A DNA stretch of 64,000 bases from Egicoccus sp. AB-alg2 (GCF_041821065.1 NZ_JBGUAX010000004.1:62001-126000); one strand, 5' to 3'; positions 44,749-53,698 are shown, counted from the stretch's first letter. Notes: generated from the sequence alone by a model not told the origin. A program made the numbers and translations.

Positions 44749-44911
44749 GTGCGCGCCGTCTCGGCGCGCCGTCGTGTGAGCGGGCCGACGCCGGTCCGGG
44801 GATCGGAAACCGGCCCCGGATCGTTCATCCAGGAACGCGTACTCGCGCGCCCCCACACGCACCGACCCCCACGCCGTCCACTCCCGCGGCACCCGCCGCA
44901 CGGAGGAACCC
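44749..44911 (+). promoter_or_regulatory. rpmE leader: structured rpmE leader, candidate L31 leader element
   Basis: The 163-base leader starts with a perfect hairpin (GCGCGCCG-TCT-CGGCGCGC, 44751-44769). A second one follows, with outer stem TCCGGGG (44795-44801) / CCCCGGA (44814-44820) and inner stem CGG-AAA-CCG. Actinobacterial L31 leaders are a known class of autoregulatory ribosomal-protein RNAs; I cannot test this sequence against the model here. Confidence 0.5.
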
Positions 44912-45118
44912 ATGAAGCAGGGCATCCACCCCGAGTACTCGGTCGCGACCGTCACGTGCTCGTGCGGCAACTCGTTCCAGACCCGGGCCACGGTCGACAA
45001 GATCAGTGTCGAGCTGTGCAACCAGTGCCACCCCTTCTACACCGGCAAGCAGAAGCTGGTGGACACCGGTGGCCGCGTCGACCGGTTCAAGCGTCGCCTG
45101 GAGAAGGCGCAAGGCTGA
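44912..45118 (+). CDS. rpmE: ribosomal protein bL31, zinc-binding form
   Basis: A 68-residue protein of the large ribosomal subunit. It keeps the four cysteines of the zinc form: C-S-C near residue 16 and CNQC near residue 36, followed by [26 protein letters not shown] just before the ATG is a strong ribosome site. In mycobacteria it directly follows rho, so it marks the right anchor of the inserted island. Its last codons are triplicated downstream. Confidence 0.97.
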   Translation: MKQGIHPEYSVATVTCSCGNSFQTRATVDKISVELCNQCHPFYTGKQKLVDTGGRVDRFKRRLEKAQG

Positions 45119-45174
45119 ACAGCCTGGAGAAGGCGCAAGGCTGAACAGCCTGGAGAAGGCGCAAGGCTGAACAG
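45097..45174 (+). repeat. three tandem copies of a 26-bp unit covering the rpmE 3' end
   Basis: The unit runs from CCTGGAGAAGG through GCTGAACAG and is repeated without mismatch at 45097-45122, 45123-45148 and 45149-45174. The first copy contains the last rpmE codons and its TGA; the other two are non-coding duplicates. The length of 26 is not a multiple of three. Confidence 0.97.
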
Positions 45175-45194
45175 GCCCCTTCATCATCTCGATC

Positions 45195-45223
45195 GACGCC
45201 GCCGGCGAAGCGCCGGCGGCGTC
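45195..45223 (+). terminator. terminator of rpmE
   Basis: A perfect 12-base-pair stem (GACGCCGCCGGC, 45195-45206, with 45212-45223) and a five-base loop, just after the triplicated unit. Confidence 0.75.
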
Positions 45224-45283
45224 GTCGTGTTCGCGAGGCGGGTGTGATAGCACTGTGGCCCACGATGCACGAGGTGGGCCCGG

Positions 45284-45718
45284 ATGCAGCAGAGGTGTGT
45301 GTTCTGCGAGATCGTGGCGGGGCGCTCGCCGGCCTCGGTGGTCGCGGAGGGCGACCTCACGCTCGCCCTGCTCGACATCCTGCCGGTCAACGAGGGACAC
45401 GCGCTCGTGATCCCGCGGCGGCACGCGGCCGGCCTCGCGGACCTTCGTGAGGACGAGGCGGCGGAGCTGATGACGCTCGCCCGTCGGGTGGCCGGGGCCC
45501 AGCGGGCGCTGGGCCTCGCGGAGGGCGTGAGCCTGGTCCTGGCCGACGGGGCCGTCGCGGGCCAGGAGGTCTTCCACACCCATCTGCACGTGGTGGCACG
45601 CCGCGACGGCGACAAGATGGTCCTGGCCGTCGACTACGACCCGCCGCCGTCGCGCGAGGCGCTGGACGCCACCGCGCAGGCGCTGGCGGGGGCGATGGCG
45701 ACGCGGGCCCCCGGCTGA
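45284..45718 (+). CDS. HIT family nucleotide-binding hydrolase
   Basis: A 144-residue protein. It starts CVFCEIVAGRSPASVV and has the alpha-hydrophobic pattern NEGHALVIPRRH and the catalytic triad HTHLHVV near residue 98. HIT proteins of this HINT-like type hydrolyse nucleoside phosphoramidates or dinucleotides. The C-terminal region is short. GAGGTG lies upstream of the ATG, and TGATAGC near 45247 may be the -10. Confidence 0.92.
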   Translation: MQQRCVFCEIVAGRSPASVVAEGDLTLALLDILPVNEGHALVIPRRHAAGLADLREDEAAELMTLARRVAGAQRALGLAEGVSLVLADGAVAGQEVFHTHLHVVARRDGDKMVLAVDYDPPPSREALDATAQALAGAMATRAPG

Positions 45719-45836
45719 CCGCTGCCGGTCGGCCACGTACCATCCCGGTCCGGCCGTGGCCGTGGGTGGCCCGGCCGTCCTCGCCGTGGCGACCCCCGCC
45801 CTGCCACGCCGCGACCGCCCGATCCCTGAGGCCTCG

Positions 45837-46952
45837 ATGACCGATCACCAGCGTCCTGCGGGCTCGAAGAAGCCCGATCCGCTCGAAGCGGCCCCGCACT
45901 ACTACGGCGGGCAGGCCGTCATCGAGGGCGTGATGATGCGCGGCGCCGACCGGTGGGCGGTGGCGGTGCGCCGCCCGGCGGGCGACATCTGGCTGGAGTG
46001 CCACGCCGTGTCGGACCTGCCCCGACGGCGCCCGATCCTGAACAAGCCCATGGTTCGTGGCTGCTACGCGCTGGCCGACTCGCTCGCCATCGGCATGCGG
46101 GCACTGGGCATCTCGGCGATGCAGGCCTTCGACGAGGAAGGGGAGGAGGAGCAGCTCGGCTCCGGGGCCGTCGGGGCCTCCCTGCTCGTGGCGCTGCTGA
46201 TCTTCGTCGGCATCTTCATCTTCCTGCCCTCGGCGGGCACGAAGGGCGTCGACGCGCTGCTCGGCGGCGTGCTGGGGGACGGGGTGTGGTTCCACCTCGT
46301 CGAGTCGTTCGTCCGGATCGTGATCTTCCTCGGCTACCTGTGGGCGATCTCGCTCATGGCCGACATCCGCCGCGTGTTCCAGTACCACGGGGCCGAGCAC
46401 AAGACGATCGCGGCCTGGGAGCACGGCGAGGTCCTGGAGCCGGAGAACGTCGACCGCTACTCCACGCTCCACGTGCGTTGCGGCACCAACTTCCTGATCA
46501 TGGTCATGCTGCTCGCGGTCGTGGTCTACACGCTCGCCGGCGTGCTGGTCCCGCCCCCGGAGGGCATCGGCCTGCTCGGCTCGATCGTCTACCACGTGGT
46601 GCTGCGCGTGGTGCTGCTCCCGGTGGTCGCCGGGCTCGCCTACGAGGGGCTGCGCCTGGGGGCCGCCCGCGGCGACAACCCGCTCGTGAAGGCGCTGATG
46701 AAGCCGGGGCTGTGGCTGCAGCTCATCACCACCAAGCAGCCGACCCGTGACCAGATCGAGGTGGCGATCCGCTCGTTCGAGGCGGTCGTCCCCGGCGAGC
46801 TGCGCGAGGGTCGCGTGCCGCACACCCTCGACAGCCGCATCACGCTCGCGCGGGACGGCCTGCCGGTCCAGCTCACGGCCGCCGACGTCCGCGTCGACGG
46901 CGACGACCCGGCCCCCGACCCGACGCCGCGCGACGCGGCCGAAGAGGCCTGA
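45837..46952 (+). CDS. DUF1385 family membrane protein
   Basis: A 371-residue protein with the family start HYYGGQAVIEGVMMRGADRWA and the mid-motif RVFQYHGAEHKTIAAWE, followed by RYSTLHVRCGTNFL. There are about five hydrophobic segments, at roughly 115-135, 155-180, 222-242 and 255-280. Its function is unknown; members are often encoded next to prfA-prmC, as here. ATG 45837 has TGAGG upstream. The prfA start lies 3 bases after the stop. The last 30 residues are Asp/Pro-rich and probably disordered. Confidence 0.93.
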   Translation: MTDHQRPAGSKKPDPLEAAPHYYGGQAVIEGVMMRGADRWAVAVRRPAGDIWLECHAVSDLPRRRPILNKPMVRGCYALADSLAIGMRALGISAMQAFDEEGEEEQLGSGAVGASLLVALLIFVGIFIFLPSAGTKGVDALLGGVLGDGVWFHLVESFVRIVIFLGYLWAISLMADIRRVFQYHGAEHKTIAAWEHGEVLEPENVDRYSTLHVRCGTNFLIMVMLLAVVVYTLAGVLVPPPEGIGLLGSIVYHVVLRVVLLPVVAGLAYEGLRLGAARGDNPLVKALMKPGLWLQLITTKQPTRDQIEVAIRSFEAVVPGELREGRVPHTLDSRITLARDGLPVQLTAADVRVDGDDPAPDPTPRDAAEEA

Positions 46953-46954
46953 GC

Positions 46955-48034
46955 GTGTTCGACAAGCTCGAACAGCTCGAGGCGCGTTTCCGCGACCTCG
47001 AGGCGCAGCTCGGCGACCCCGAGGTGGTGTCGGACGGTCAGCGCTACACGACCGTCGCCAAGCAGCACGCCGAACTCGCCGACGTGGTGGCCGCCTACCG
47101 CGACTGGCGCGCGACCGGTGACGACCTCGAGGCGGCGCGCGAGATGCTGGCCGAGTCCGCTGGCGACGACGCCGCGCTGGTCAAGGCGGAGCTCGACGAG
47201 CTGACCGTCCGGCGGGCTGAGTTGGAGGACCGGCTCAAGCTGCTGCTGGTGCCCCGCGACCCGAACGACGACAAGGACGTCATCGTCGAGATCCGCGCCG
47301 CGGCCGGCGGCGACGAGGCGGGCCTGTTCGCCGGCGAACTGCAGGAGATGTACCTGCGCTACGCCCAGCGGCAGGGCTGGCGCACGCAGGTGCTGTCCGA
47401 GGCCGCGCAGGGGATCGGCGGCATCAAGGAGGCGATCTTGGAGATCGTCGGCGACGGGGCCTACGCCCACCTGAAGCACGAGTCGGGTGTGCACCGGGTC
47501 CAGCGCGTGCCGGCCACCGAGTCCCAGGGCCGCATCCACACGTCCACCGCCTCCGTCGCGGTCCTGCCCGCGGCCGAGGAGGTGGACGTCCAGGTGAATC
47601 CGAACGAGCTGCGCATCGACGTCTACCGCTCGTCGGGGCCCGGCGGGCAGAGCGTCAACACGACCGACTCGGCGGTGCGCATCACCCACGTGCCGACCGG
47701 TCTGGTCGTGTCCTGCCAGGACGAGAAGTCGCAGCACCAGAACCGCGACAAGGCGATGCGGATCCTGCGCTCGCGACTGCTGCAGGCCGAGCAGGACCGT
47801 CGGGCGCAGGAGCGCGCCGACGCCCGCGCCGGCCAGATCGGCACGGGTGACCGGGCGGAGAAGATCCGGACCTACAACTTCCCCCAGTCGCGGGTCACCG
47901 ACCACCGCATCGGCCTGACCGTGCACAACCTGACCGACCTGCTGAACGGGCAGCTCGACGACGTGGTCGCGGCGCTGCGACAGACCGAACGCGAGGCGCG
48001 CCTGGCCGCGGTCCAGGACGAAGACGGCTCCTGA
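46955..48034 (+). CDS. prfA: peptide chain release factor 1
   Basis: A 359-residue class I release factor. The GGQ loop is SSGPGGQSVNTTDSAVRITH near residue 230. The stop-codon-reading motif is PAT in HRVQRVPATESQGR, which identifies RF1 (UAA/UAG) rather than RF2. GTG 46955 closely follows DUF1385, and the stop overlaps the prmC start (TGATG). PrmC methylates the Gln of GGQ, so the pair is functionally linked. Confidence 0.97.
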   Translation: MFDKLEQLEARFRDLEAQLGDPEVVSDGQRYTTVAKQHAELADVVAAYRDWRATGDDLEAAREMLAESAGDDAALVKAELDELTVRRAELEDRLKLLLVPRDPNDDKDVIVEIRAAAGGDEAGLFAGELQEMYLRYAQRQGWRTQVLSEAAQGIGGIKEAILEIVGDGAYAHLKHESGVHRVQRVPATESQGRIHTSTASVAVLPAAEEVDVQVNPNELRIDVYRSSGPGGQSVNTTDSAVRITHVPTGLVVSCQDEKSQHQNRDKAMRILRSRLLQAEQDRRAQERADARAGQIGTGDRAEKIRTYNFPQSRVTDHRIGLTVHNLTDLLNGQLDDVVAALRQTEREARLAAVQDEDGS

Positions 48035-48894
48035 TGGTCACCACCGACCGCGGGCGGGTGGCCGAGGTCGCGGCCCGGCTGGCGGCGGCGGGCGTGCCCA
48101 CGCCGGCGGTGGACGCCCGTTGGCTCGTCGATCACGTCGTCGAGGTGGCCGGGAGCTGCGACGGCTGCGGGGGCGCCCTGCTCGACGGGCTGGTCGCCCG
48201 CCGCGCGGCCCGCGAGCCGCTGCAGCTGGTGCTGGGCCGGACCTGGTTTCGCGAGCTCGAGCTGCGCTGCGCACCCGGGGTGTTCATCCCCCGGCCGGAG
48301 ACGGAGATCGTGGCCGGAGTGGCGATCGACGAGGCGAGTGGTCTGGACGCCCCGATCGTGGCCGAGCCGTGCACGGGCACCGGCGCCATCGCCCTGTCGG
48401 TGGCGGTCGAGGTGCCCGGGGCGCGCGTCGTCGCCACCGACCTCGACCCCGCCGCCGTCGACCTCGCGCGGGACAACCTCGGGCGCGTCCTGGCCGGCGA
48501 GGCGGGTCCACCGCTGGCCGCCGACCAGGTCGAGATCCTGGCCGGTGACCTGCTGGCGCCGCTGGCCGACGACCTGCGGGGGAGGCTGGACGTGCTGGTC
48601 TCCAACCCGCCCTACCTGCCGGCCGCCGACCGCGACCGTTGGGAACCGGAGGTGGCCGACCACGATCCCGACCGGGCGCTGGTCGGCGGACCGGACGGCC
48701 ACGAGGTCGTAGGACGCCTCCTGGCACTGGCGGCCGAGTGGCTGCGTCCCGGCGGCCTGGTGGTCGTGGAGATCGACGAGCGTCGCGGCGAGGACGCACG
48801 GGCGGCCGCGGTGCGCGCCGGGCTCGTCGACGTCACGCTCGTCCCCGACCTCACCGGGGCGCAGCGCGCCGTCCGGGCCCGCGGCGCGCGATAG
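48034..48894 (+). CDS. prmC: release factor glutamine methyltransferase
   Basis: A 286-residue enzyme. The N-terminal helical domain has RREPLQ-type contact residues (AAREPLQLVLG). The Rossmann domain carries VAEPCTGTGAIALS (SAM), and the catalytic loop is VSNPPYLP near residue 190. GVFIPRPETE is typical for PrmC. It methylates the GGQ glutamine of RF1 and RF2. ATG 48034 shares a base with the prfA stop. Confidence 0.96.
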   Translation: MVTTDRGRVAEVAARLAAAGVPTPAVDARWLVDHVVEVAGSCDGCGGALLDGLVARRAAREPLQLVLGRTWFRELELRCAPGVFIPRPETEIVAGVAIDEASGLDAPIVAEPCTGTGAIALSVAVEVPGARVVATDLDPAAVDLARDNLGRVLAGEAGPPLAADQVEILAGDLLAPLADDLRGRLDVLVSNPPYLPAADRDRWEPEVADHDPDRALVGGPDGHEVVGRLLALAAEWLRPGGLVVVEIDERRGEDARAAAVRAGLVDVTLVPDLTGAQRAVRARGAR

Positions 48895-48932
48895 CGTCCG
48901 CCTCCCGACCCGCCTCCAGGAGCTGATCCCAC

Positions 48933-49637
48933 GTGCCCGGCGAGCTGCTCGACGTCACCGGCGACGGCCGTGAGGACGCGGTGCTGCGCGCGACCGAGAC
49001 GCTGCGCGACGGGCGGCTGGTGGTCTTGCCGACCGACACGGCCTACGGCGTCGCCGCCGACGCGTTCAACCGGGCCGGCACCACCCGCCTGTTCCGAGCC
49101 AAGGGGCAGCCGCGCACCACACCGCTCCCCGTGCTCGTGCGCTCGCCCAAGCAGCTGGCGGGGCTCACGACCATCGTGCCCGAGGCCGCCGAGCGCCTGG
49201 TGGCCGCCTACTGGCCCGGTCCCTTGACGGTCGTGCTCTTCGCCGAGCCGAACCTGCGCTGGGACCTGGGCAACGCCCAGGGCACGGTCGCGGTGCGCAT
49301 GCCGTTGGACGACGTCGGGCTGGCGGTGGTCCGTGCGGTCGGTCCGCTGGCCGTCACGGCCGCCGCCCGCACGGGCGAGCCGGCGCCGGCGACGGCGGCG
49401 GCGGCGCACGAGCAGCTGGGCGACGCGGTCGAGCTCTACCTCGACGACGGCCCGCGTCCCACCGGCGCCGCGTCGACCATCGTGGACCTGACCCGCGAGG
49501 AACCGCAGGTGCTGCGGGCCGGGGCACTGGACGCCGACGAGGTCCTGGCGGTGGCGCGCGGCGAGCTCGACCCGTTCGCCGCCACCATGCCGCCACCGGA
49601 ACCGGACTCGCCGGCCGACGACGCCGGGACCGGTTGA
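48933..49637 (+). CDS. tsaC: threonylcarbamoyl-AMP synthase (TsaC/Sua5 family)
   Basis: A 234-residue YrdC-fold protein that makes threonylcarbamoyl-AMP for the t6A modification of tRNA. The N-terminal signature LVVLPTDTAYGVAADAF is normal, but the K-G-R motif reads AKGQPR and the S-A-N motif near residue 148 reads TAAART. Residues that bind the nucleotide and threonine in known enzymes are thus changed. STIVDLTREEPQVLRAG near the C-terminus is intact. GTG 48933 has AGGAG. The position after prmC matches Rv1301 in mycobacteria. Confidence 0.9.
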   Translation: MPGELLDVTGDGREDAVLRATETLRDGRLVVLPTDTAYGVAADAFNRAGTTRLFRAKGQPRTTPLPVLVRSPKQLAGLTTIVPEAAERLVAAYWPGPLTVVLFAEPNLRWDLGNAQGTVAVRMPLDDVGLAVVRAVGPLAVTAAARTGEPAPATAAAAHEQLGDAVELYLDDGPRPTGAASTIVDLTREEPQVLRAGALDADEVLAVARGELDPFAATMPPPEPDSPADDAGTG

Positions 49638-49647
49638 GGGGGCGCGT

Positions 49648-50256
49648 GTGGGGGTGCACCGGACGGACATCGACGGCCTGCTGGTCGTGCGATGGTCGAC
49701 GCACCGCGACGTCCGCGGGTTCTTCCGCCAGACCTGGCAGCGCTCGGAGCTCGAGGAGGCCCTCGGCCGCCCGGTCGTGTTCCGGCAGGGCAACCACGCC
49801 CGTTCGGCGGTGGGGGTCCTGCGCGGCTTCCACGCCGAGCCGTGGGACAAGCTGGTCTACGTCGCGCGCGGCCGGGCGCTCGCGGCGGTCGCCGACGTGC
49901 GGCCCGACAGTCCCACCTTCGGCGAGGTGCGGACCTTCGACCTCGGCGACGGCGCCGAGCCCTGCCGCCTGTTCGTCGCGGCCGGCCTCGCCAACGCCTA
50001 CTGCGCCCACGGTGACGAGGACGTCGACTACCTCTACGACGTGACGGCGGAGTGGCGGCCGGACGCGGACAAGCGGGCGCTGGCATGGGACGATCCCGAC
50101 CTGGCGGTCACGTGGCCCGTGTCCGAGCCGCTCGTCTCCGCCGCCGACCGCGCCAACCCGACCCTGCGTGAGCGGTTCCCCGACCATCCACGCTGGCGGA
50201 CCGGCGCCGCGGACACGTCACCGGACGGCGGTCGGGGCAGCGAGGAGGCGGGATGA
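49648..50256 (+). CDS. rfbC: dTDP-4-dehydrorhamnose 3,5-epimerase-like protein
   Basis: A 202-residue cupin. Family features are RGFFRQTW, NHARSAVGVLRGFHAEPWDKLVYVARG (with the catalytic His in LRGFH and Lys after it) and YLYDVTAEWRPDADKRALAWDDP with the active-site Tyr. The loop LANAYCAHGDEDV is unlike the usual GFAHGF, so it may be a 3- or 3,4-epimerase/isomerase relative. GTG 49648 has GAGGGGG. The stop overlaps rfbA (ATGA). No rfbD follows in the window. Confidence 0.85.
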   Translation: MGVHRTDIDGLLVVRWSTHRDVRGFFRQTWQRSELEEALGRPVVFRQGNHARSAVGVLRGFHAEPWDKLVYVARGRALAAVADVRPDSPTFGEVRTFDLGDGAEPCRLFVAAGLANAYCAHGDEDVDYLYDVTAEWRPDADKRALAWDDPDLAVTWPVSEPLVSAADRANPTLRERFPDHPRWRTGAADTSPDGGRGSEEAG

Positions 50257-51326
50257 AGGCACTGGTCCTGGCCGGCGGCGCCGGCACGCGCCTGCGGCCG
50301 CTCACGCACACCAGCGCGAAGCAGCTGGTCCCGGTCGCGAACAAGCCCATCCTGTTCTACGCCCTCGAGCAGTTGCGCGACGCCGGCATCACCGACGTGG
50401 GGATCATCGTCGGTGACACGCGGGCGGAGATCGAGGCGGCCGTCGGTGACGGCGCCGGACTCGGGATCCGGCCCACCTACCTCCATCAGCCGGCTCCGCT
50501 CGGGCTGGCCCACGCCGTGCTGACGGCGGCGGACTTCCTCGGCGACGACGACTTCGTGATGTTCCTGGGCGACAACCTGGTCGAGGGCGGGGTCGCGGAC
50601 ATGGTCGAGCGCTTCCGCCGCGAGCGGCCGGCGGCCCAGCTGCTGTTGAAGAAGGTGAGCGACCCCCGCCGGTTCGGCGTCGTGGAGCTGTCCCCGTCCG
50701 GCGAGGTCGTCCGACTGGTGGAGAAGCCGGCCGACCCGCCCAGCGATCTGGCGCTGGTGGGCGTCTACCTGTTCTCGTCGCGGATCGTCGACGCCGCCCG
50801 CCGGATCGCTCCGTCCGCGCGCGGCGAGCTGGAGATCACCGACGCCATCCAGCGGCTGGTGGACGACGGCGCGGTCGTGCGGGCGTCGCTGCTGGAGGGC
50901 TGGTGGCTCGACACCGGCAAGAAGGACGAGTTGCTCGACGCCAACCGCATCGCGCTCGCCTCGCTGGAGCGGCGCGTGGACGGCGCGGTCGACGATGCCT
51001 CCGAACTCGTCGGCGCCGTGGTGGTGGAGGCGGGGGCGCGGATCGTGCGCTCCACCGTCCGGGGGCCCGCGGTCATCGGTGCGGACTGCCTCGTGGTCGA
51101 CAGCTTCGTCGGTCCGTTCACCTCCATCGGCGCCCGTACCCGCCTCGAAGCCACGGAGATCGACTTCTCCGTCGTGCTGGAGGACTGCGTCGTCCGGGGC
51201 GTGTCGCGGATGGAGGGCTCGCTGCTCGGACGAAACGTCGAGCTGACACGGACCCACCGGCGCCCGGCCGCGCACCGGTTCCTGCTCGGTGACCACAGCC
51301 AGGTGGAGATCGAGGAGGGCCGCTGA
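50253..51326 (+). CDS. rfbA: glucose-1-phosphate thymidylyltransferase, long form
   Basis: A 357-residue nucleotidyltransferase. The N-terminal catalytic motif is ALVLAGGAGTRLRPLTHTSAKQLVPV, FLGDNLVEGG gives the metal-binding Asp, and VEKPADPPSD and WWLDTGKKDELLDAN follow. A C-terminal left-handed beta-helix with isoleucine-patch-like repeats (about residues 245-330) marks the long StrD/archaeal type rather than the 290-residue RmlA. It makes dTDP-glucose. ATGA and TGATG overlaps join it to its neighbours. Confidence 0.94.
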   Translation: MKALVLAGGAGTRLRPLTHTSAKQLVPVANKPILFYALEQLRDAGITDVGIIVGDTRAEIEAAVGDGAGLGIRPTYLHQPAPLGLAHAVLTAADFLGDDDFVMFLGDNLVEGGVADMVERFRRERPAAQLLLKKVSDPRRFGVVELSPSGEVVRLVEKPADPPSDLALVGVYLFSSRIVDAARRIAPSARGELEITDAIQRLVDDGAVVRASLLEGWWLDTGKKDELLDANRIALASLERRVDGAVDDASELVGAVVVEAGARIVRSTVRGPAVIGADCLVVDSFVGPFTSIGARTRLEATEIDFSVVLEDCVVRGVSRMEGSLLGRNVELTRTHRRPAAHRFLLGDHSQVEIEEGR

Positions 51327-52312
51327 TGCGCCTGCTCGTCACGGGCGGTGCCGGGTTCATCGGCAGCAACTTCGTGCGCCACGTGCTGCAGACCACGGAC
51401 GACGTCCACGTCACAAACCTCGACGCGTTGACCTACGCCGGCAACCTCGCCTCCCTCCACGACGTCGCGGACGACCCGCGCCACCGGTTCGTCCACGGCG
51501 ACGTCTGCGACGCCGGACTGGTCGACGCGCTCACCGGGCAGGCCGACGCCGTGGTCCACTTCGCGGCCGAGACCCACGTCGACCGCTCCATCGACGGCCC
51601 CGAGGTGTTCCTGCGCACCAACGTGGTGGGCGCCGGCGTGGTCTTCGACGCCGCCCGCCGGCACGGGCTCGAGCGGGTCCTGCACGTGTCGACCGACGAG
51701 GTGTACGGCTCCATCGAGGTGGGGGCGTTCACCGAGGGCGACCCGCTGGCGCCCAACAGCCCGTACGCGGTGTCCAAGGCCTCGGCGGACCTGCTCGCCC
51801 GCGCCTACGCGGTCACGTACGACTTCCCGATCACGGTGACGCGGACCTCCAACAACTTCGGGCCCTACCAGTACCCGGAGAAGCTGATCCCGCTGTTCGT
51901 GACCAACCTGCTCGACGGTCGCCGCGTCCCGCTCTACGGCGACGGGCGCAACGTGCGCGACTGGACGCACGTCGCCGACAACGCCGCGGCGCTGTGGCTC
52001 GTGCTGACCCGCGGACGGCGTGGCGAGGTCTACAACGTCGGGGCCGGCAACGAACTGTCCAACCGTGAGCTCACGCGCCGCGTCCTCGCCCACCTCGACG
52101 CCGGCGAGGACCGGATCGAGCACGTCCCCGACCGACCCGGTCACGACCTGCGCTATGCGATCGACAGCAGCCGGGTCCGCGCCCTGGGCTGGCGGCCGGC
52201 GCGCTCCTTCGACGAGGCGCTGGCCGAGACCATCCACTGGTACCGGCACAACGAGGCCTGGTGGCGGCCGCTGAAGCAGGCCGGCGCCTCCCGCCGCCGC
52301 GGTCACGGCTGA
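51326..52312 (+). CDS. rfbB: dTDP-glucose 4,6-dehydratase
   Basis: A 328-residue extended SDR. It has LLVTGGAGFIGSNFV, HFAAETHVDRSI, the catalytic STDEVYG (Thr-Asp-Glu triad), YAVSK and RTSNNFGPYQYPEKLIP. It converts dTDP-glucose to dTDP-4-keto-6-deoxyglucose, the entry to rhamnose and amino-deoxy sugars. The start shares a base with the rfbA stop. The product could feed rhamnose synthesis or the DegT aminotransferase of the island. Confidence 0.96.
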   Translation: MRLLVTGGAGFIGSNFVRHVLQTTDDVHVTNLDALTYAGNLASLHDVADDPRHRFVHGDVCDAGLVDALTGQADAVVHFAAETHVDRSIDGPEVFLRTNVVGAGVVFDAARRHGLERVLHVSTDEVYGSIEVGAFTEGDPLAPNSPYAVSKASADLLARAYAVTYDFPITVTRTSNNFGPYQYPEKLIPLFVTNLLDGRRVPLYGDGRNVRDWTHVADNAAALWLVLTRGRRGEVYNVGAGNELSNRELTRRVLAHLDAGEDRIEHVPDRPGHDLRYAIDSSRVRALGWRPARSFDEALAETIHWYRHNEAWWRPLKQAGASRRRGHG

Positions 52313-52323
52313 CGGCCGGGGGG

Positions 52324-52353
52324 CTGACGGACCGACCGGTGCGCCGGTAGATT
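52324..52353 (+). promoter_or_regulatory. promoter of glyA
   Basis: CTGACG (52324-52329) and TAGATT (52348-52353) are separated by 18 bases and fit -35 and -10 elements. The glyA start is 54 bases further on. Confidence 0.55.
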
Positions 52354-52407
52354 GGCGCGGTACTCGCGGCGCCGTCGCGCGCCATCCTCGACGTGGGAGC
52401 CTGCTTC

Positions 52408-53697
52408 GTGAGCACGTTCTGGGGCCCGGACTTCGCCCAGCTTCGCGACCTCGACCCCGAGGTGGCCGACGGGCTGATCACCGAACTCGACCGTCAGCGC
52501 AGCAAGCTCCAGCTGATCGCCAGCGAGAACTTCGCCTCGCCGGCGGTCATGGCCGCGCAGGCCTCCGTGCTGACCAACAAGTACGCCGAGGGCTATCCGG
52601 GCAAGCGCTACTACGGCGGGTGCGGCGAGGCCGTCGACCCGATCGAGCAGCTCGCGATCGACCGCGCCAAGCAGCTGTTCGGGGCCGACCACGCCAACGT
52701 GCAGTCGCACTCCGGCGCCAGCGCCAACATCGCCGCGTACTTCGCCACGGTCCTGCCGGGCGAGAAGGTGCTGGCGATGTCGCTGCCGCACGGCGGTCAC
52801 CTCACCCACGGCATGAAGATCAACTTCTCCGGCAAGTGGTTCGACATCGTCTCCTACGGGGTGCGCGAGGACGACCACACGATCGACATGGACGAGGTCC
52901 GCCGCCTCGCCCTCGAGCACCGCCCGAAGCTGATCATCGCCGGCTGGTCGGCCTACCCGCGCCAGCTCGACTTCGAGGCGTTCCGCTCGATCGCCGACGA
53001 GGTCGGCGCGGTGCTCATGTGCGACGCCGCCCACTTCATCGGGCTGGTCGCCGCCGGCGTTCACCCCTCCCCGGTGCCGTACTGCGACATCGTGACCTTC
53101 ACCACCCACAAGACCCTGCGCGGGCCACGCGGCGCGATCATCCTCACCAACGAGGAGTGGGCCAAGCCGATCGACAAGGCGGTGTTCCCCGGCACCCAGG
53201 GCGGCCCGCTCGAGCACGTGATCGCCGCGAAGGCCGTGGCGCTGAAGGAAGCCATGGAGCCGGGCTTCAAGGAGTACGGGCAGCGGATCCTGGACGACGC
53301 CCGGGCGCTGGCCGGCGCGCTCGTCGAACGCGGCTACCGGGTCACGTCCGGCGGCACGGACACCCACCTGTTCCTCGCCGACGTCACGCCGCGGGACCTG
53401 ACGGGCGCGGAGGCCGAGGCACGCTGCGACGCGGCCGGCATCGTGCTGAACAAGAACGCGATCCCGTTCGACACCAACCCGCCGGCGGTCGCGTCCGGCA
53501 TCCGGGCCGGCGCCTCGTGCGTCGCGACCCAGGGGATGGGCCCGGCGGAGATGACCCGCGTGGCCGACCTGATCGACCGCGCGCTGACCGGCTCCGACGA
53601 CGACCGCCGCCACGTGCGCGGCGAGGTGCACGAGCTGGTGTCCGCGTTCCCCGCCTATCCGCAGGCGGGTCCCGTGCCCCCGGCGCCGCAGGACTGA
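52408..53697 (+). CDS. glyA: serine hydroxymethyltransferase
   Basis: A 429-residue PLP enzyme that interconverts serine and glycine and charges tetrahydrofolate with a one-carbon unit. Features are [40 protein letters not shown] and the PLP lysine in [17 protein letters not shown] 52408 has GGGAG eight bases upstream; the longer frame from GTG 52393 adds only five residues. The wecA-like gene starts 2 bases after the stop. In mycobacteria glyA is not in this position. Confidence 0.97.
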   Translation: MSTFWGPDFAQLRDLDPEVADGLITELDRQRSKLQLIASENFASPAVMAAQASVLTNKYAEGYPGKRYYGGCGEAVDPIEQLAIDRAKQLFGADHANVQSHSGASANIAAYFATVLPGEKVLAMSLPHGGHLTHGMKINFSGKWFDIVSYGVREDDHTIDMDEVRRLALEHRPKLIIAGWSAYPRQLDFEAFRSIADEVGAVLMCDAAHFIGLVAAGVHPSPVPYCDIVTFTTHKTLRGPRGAIILTNEEWAKPIDKAVFPGTQGGPLEHVIAAKAVALKEAMEPGFKEYGQRILDDARALAGALVERGYRVTSGGTDTHLFLADVTPRDLTGAEAEARCDAAGIVLNKNAIPFDTNPPAVASGIRAGASCVATQGMGPAEMTRVADLIDRALTGSDDDRRHVRGEVHELVSAFPAYPQAGPVPPAPQD

Positions 53698-53698
53698 C

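Noticed and set aside
44716-44779. C-terminal extension of the MDMPI-type frame to 44779
   Set aside because: After the frameshift the translation is Pro/Ser/Arg-rich nonsense, while the family's true C-terminus is readable in another frame ending at 44715.
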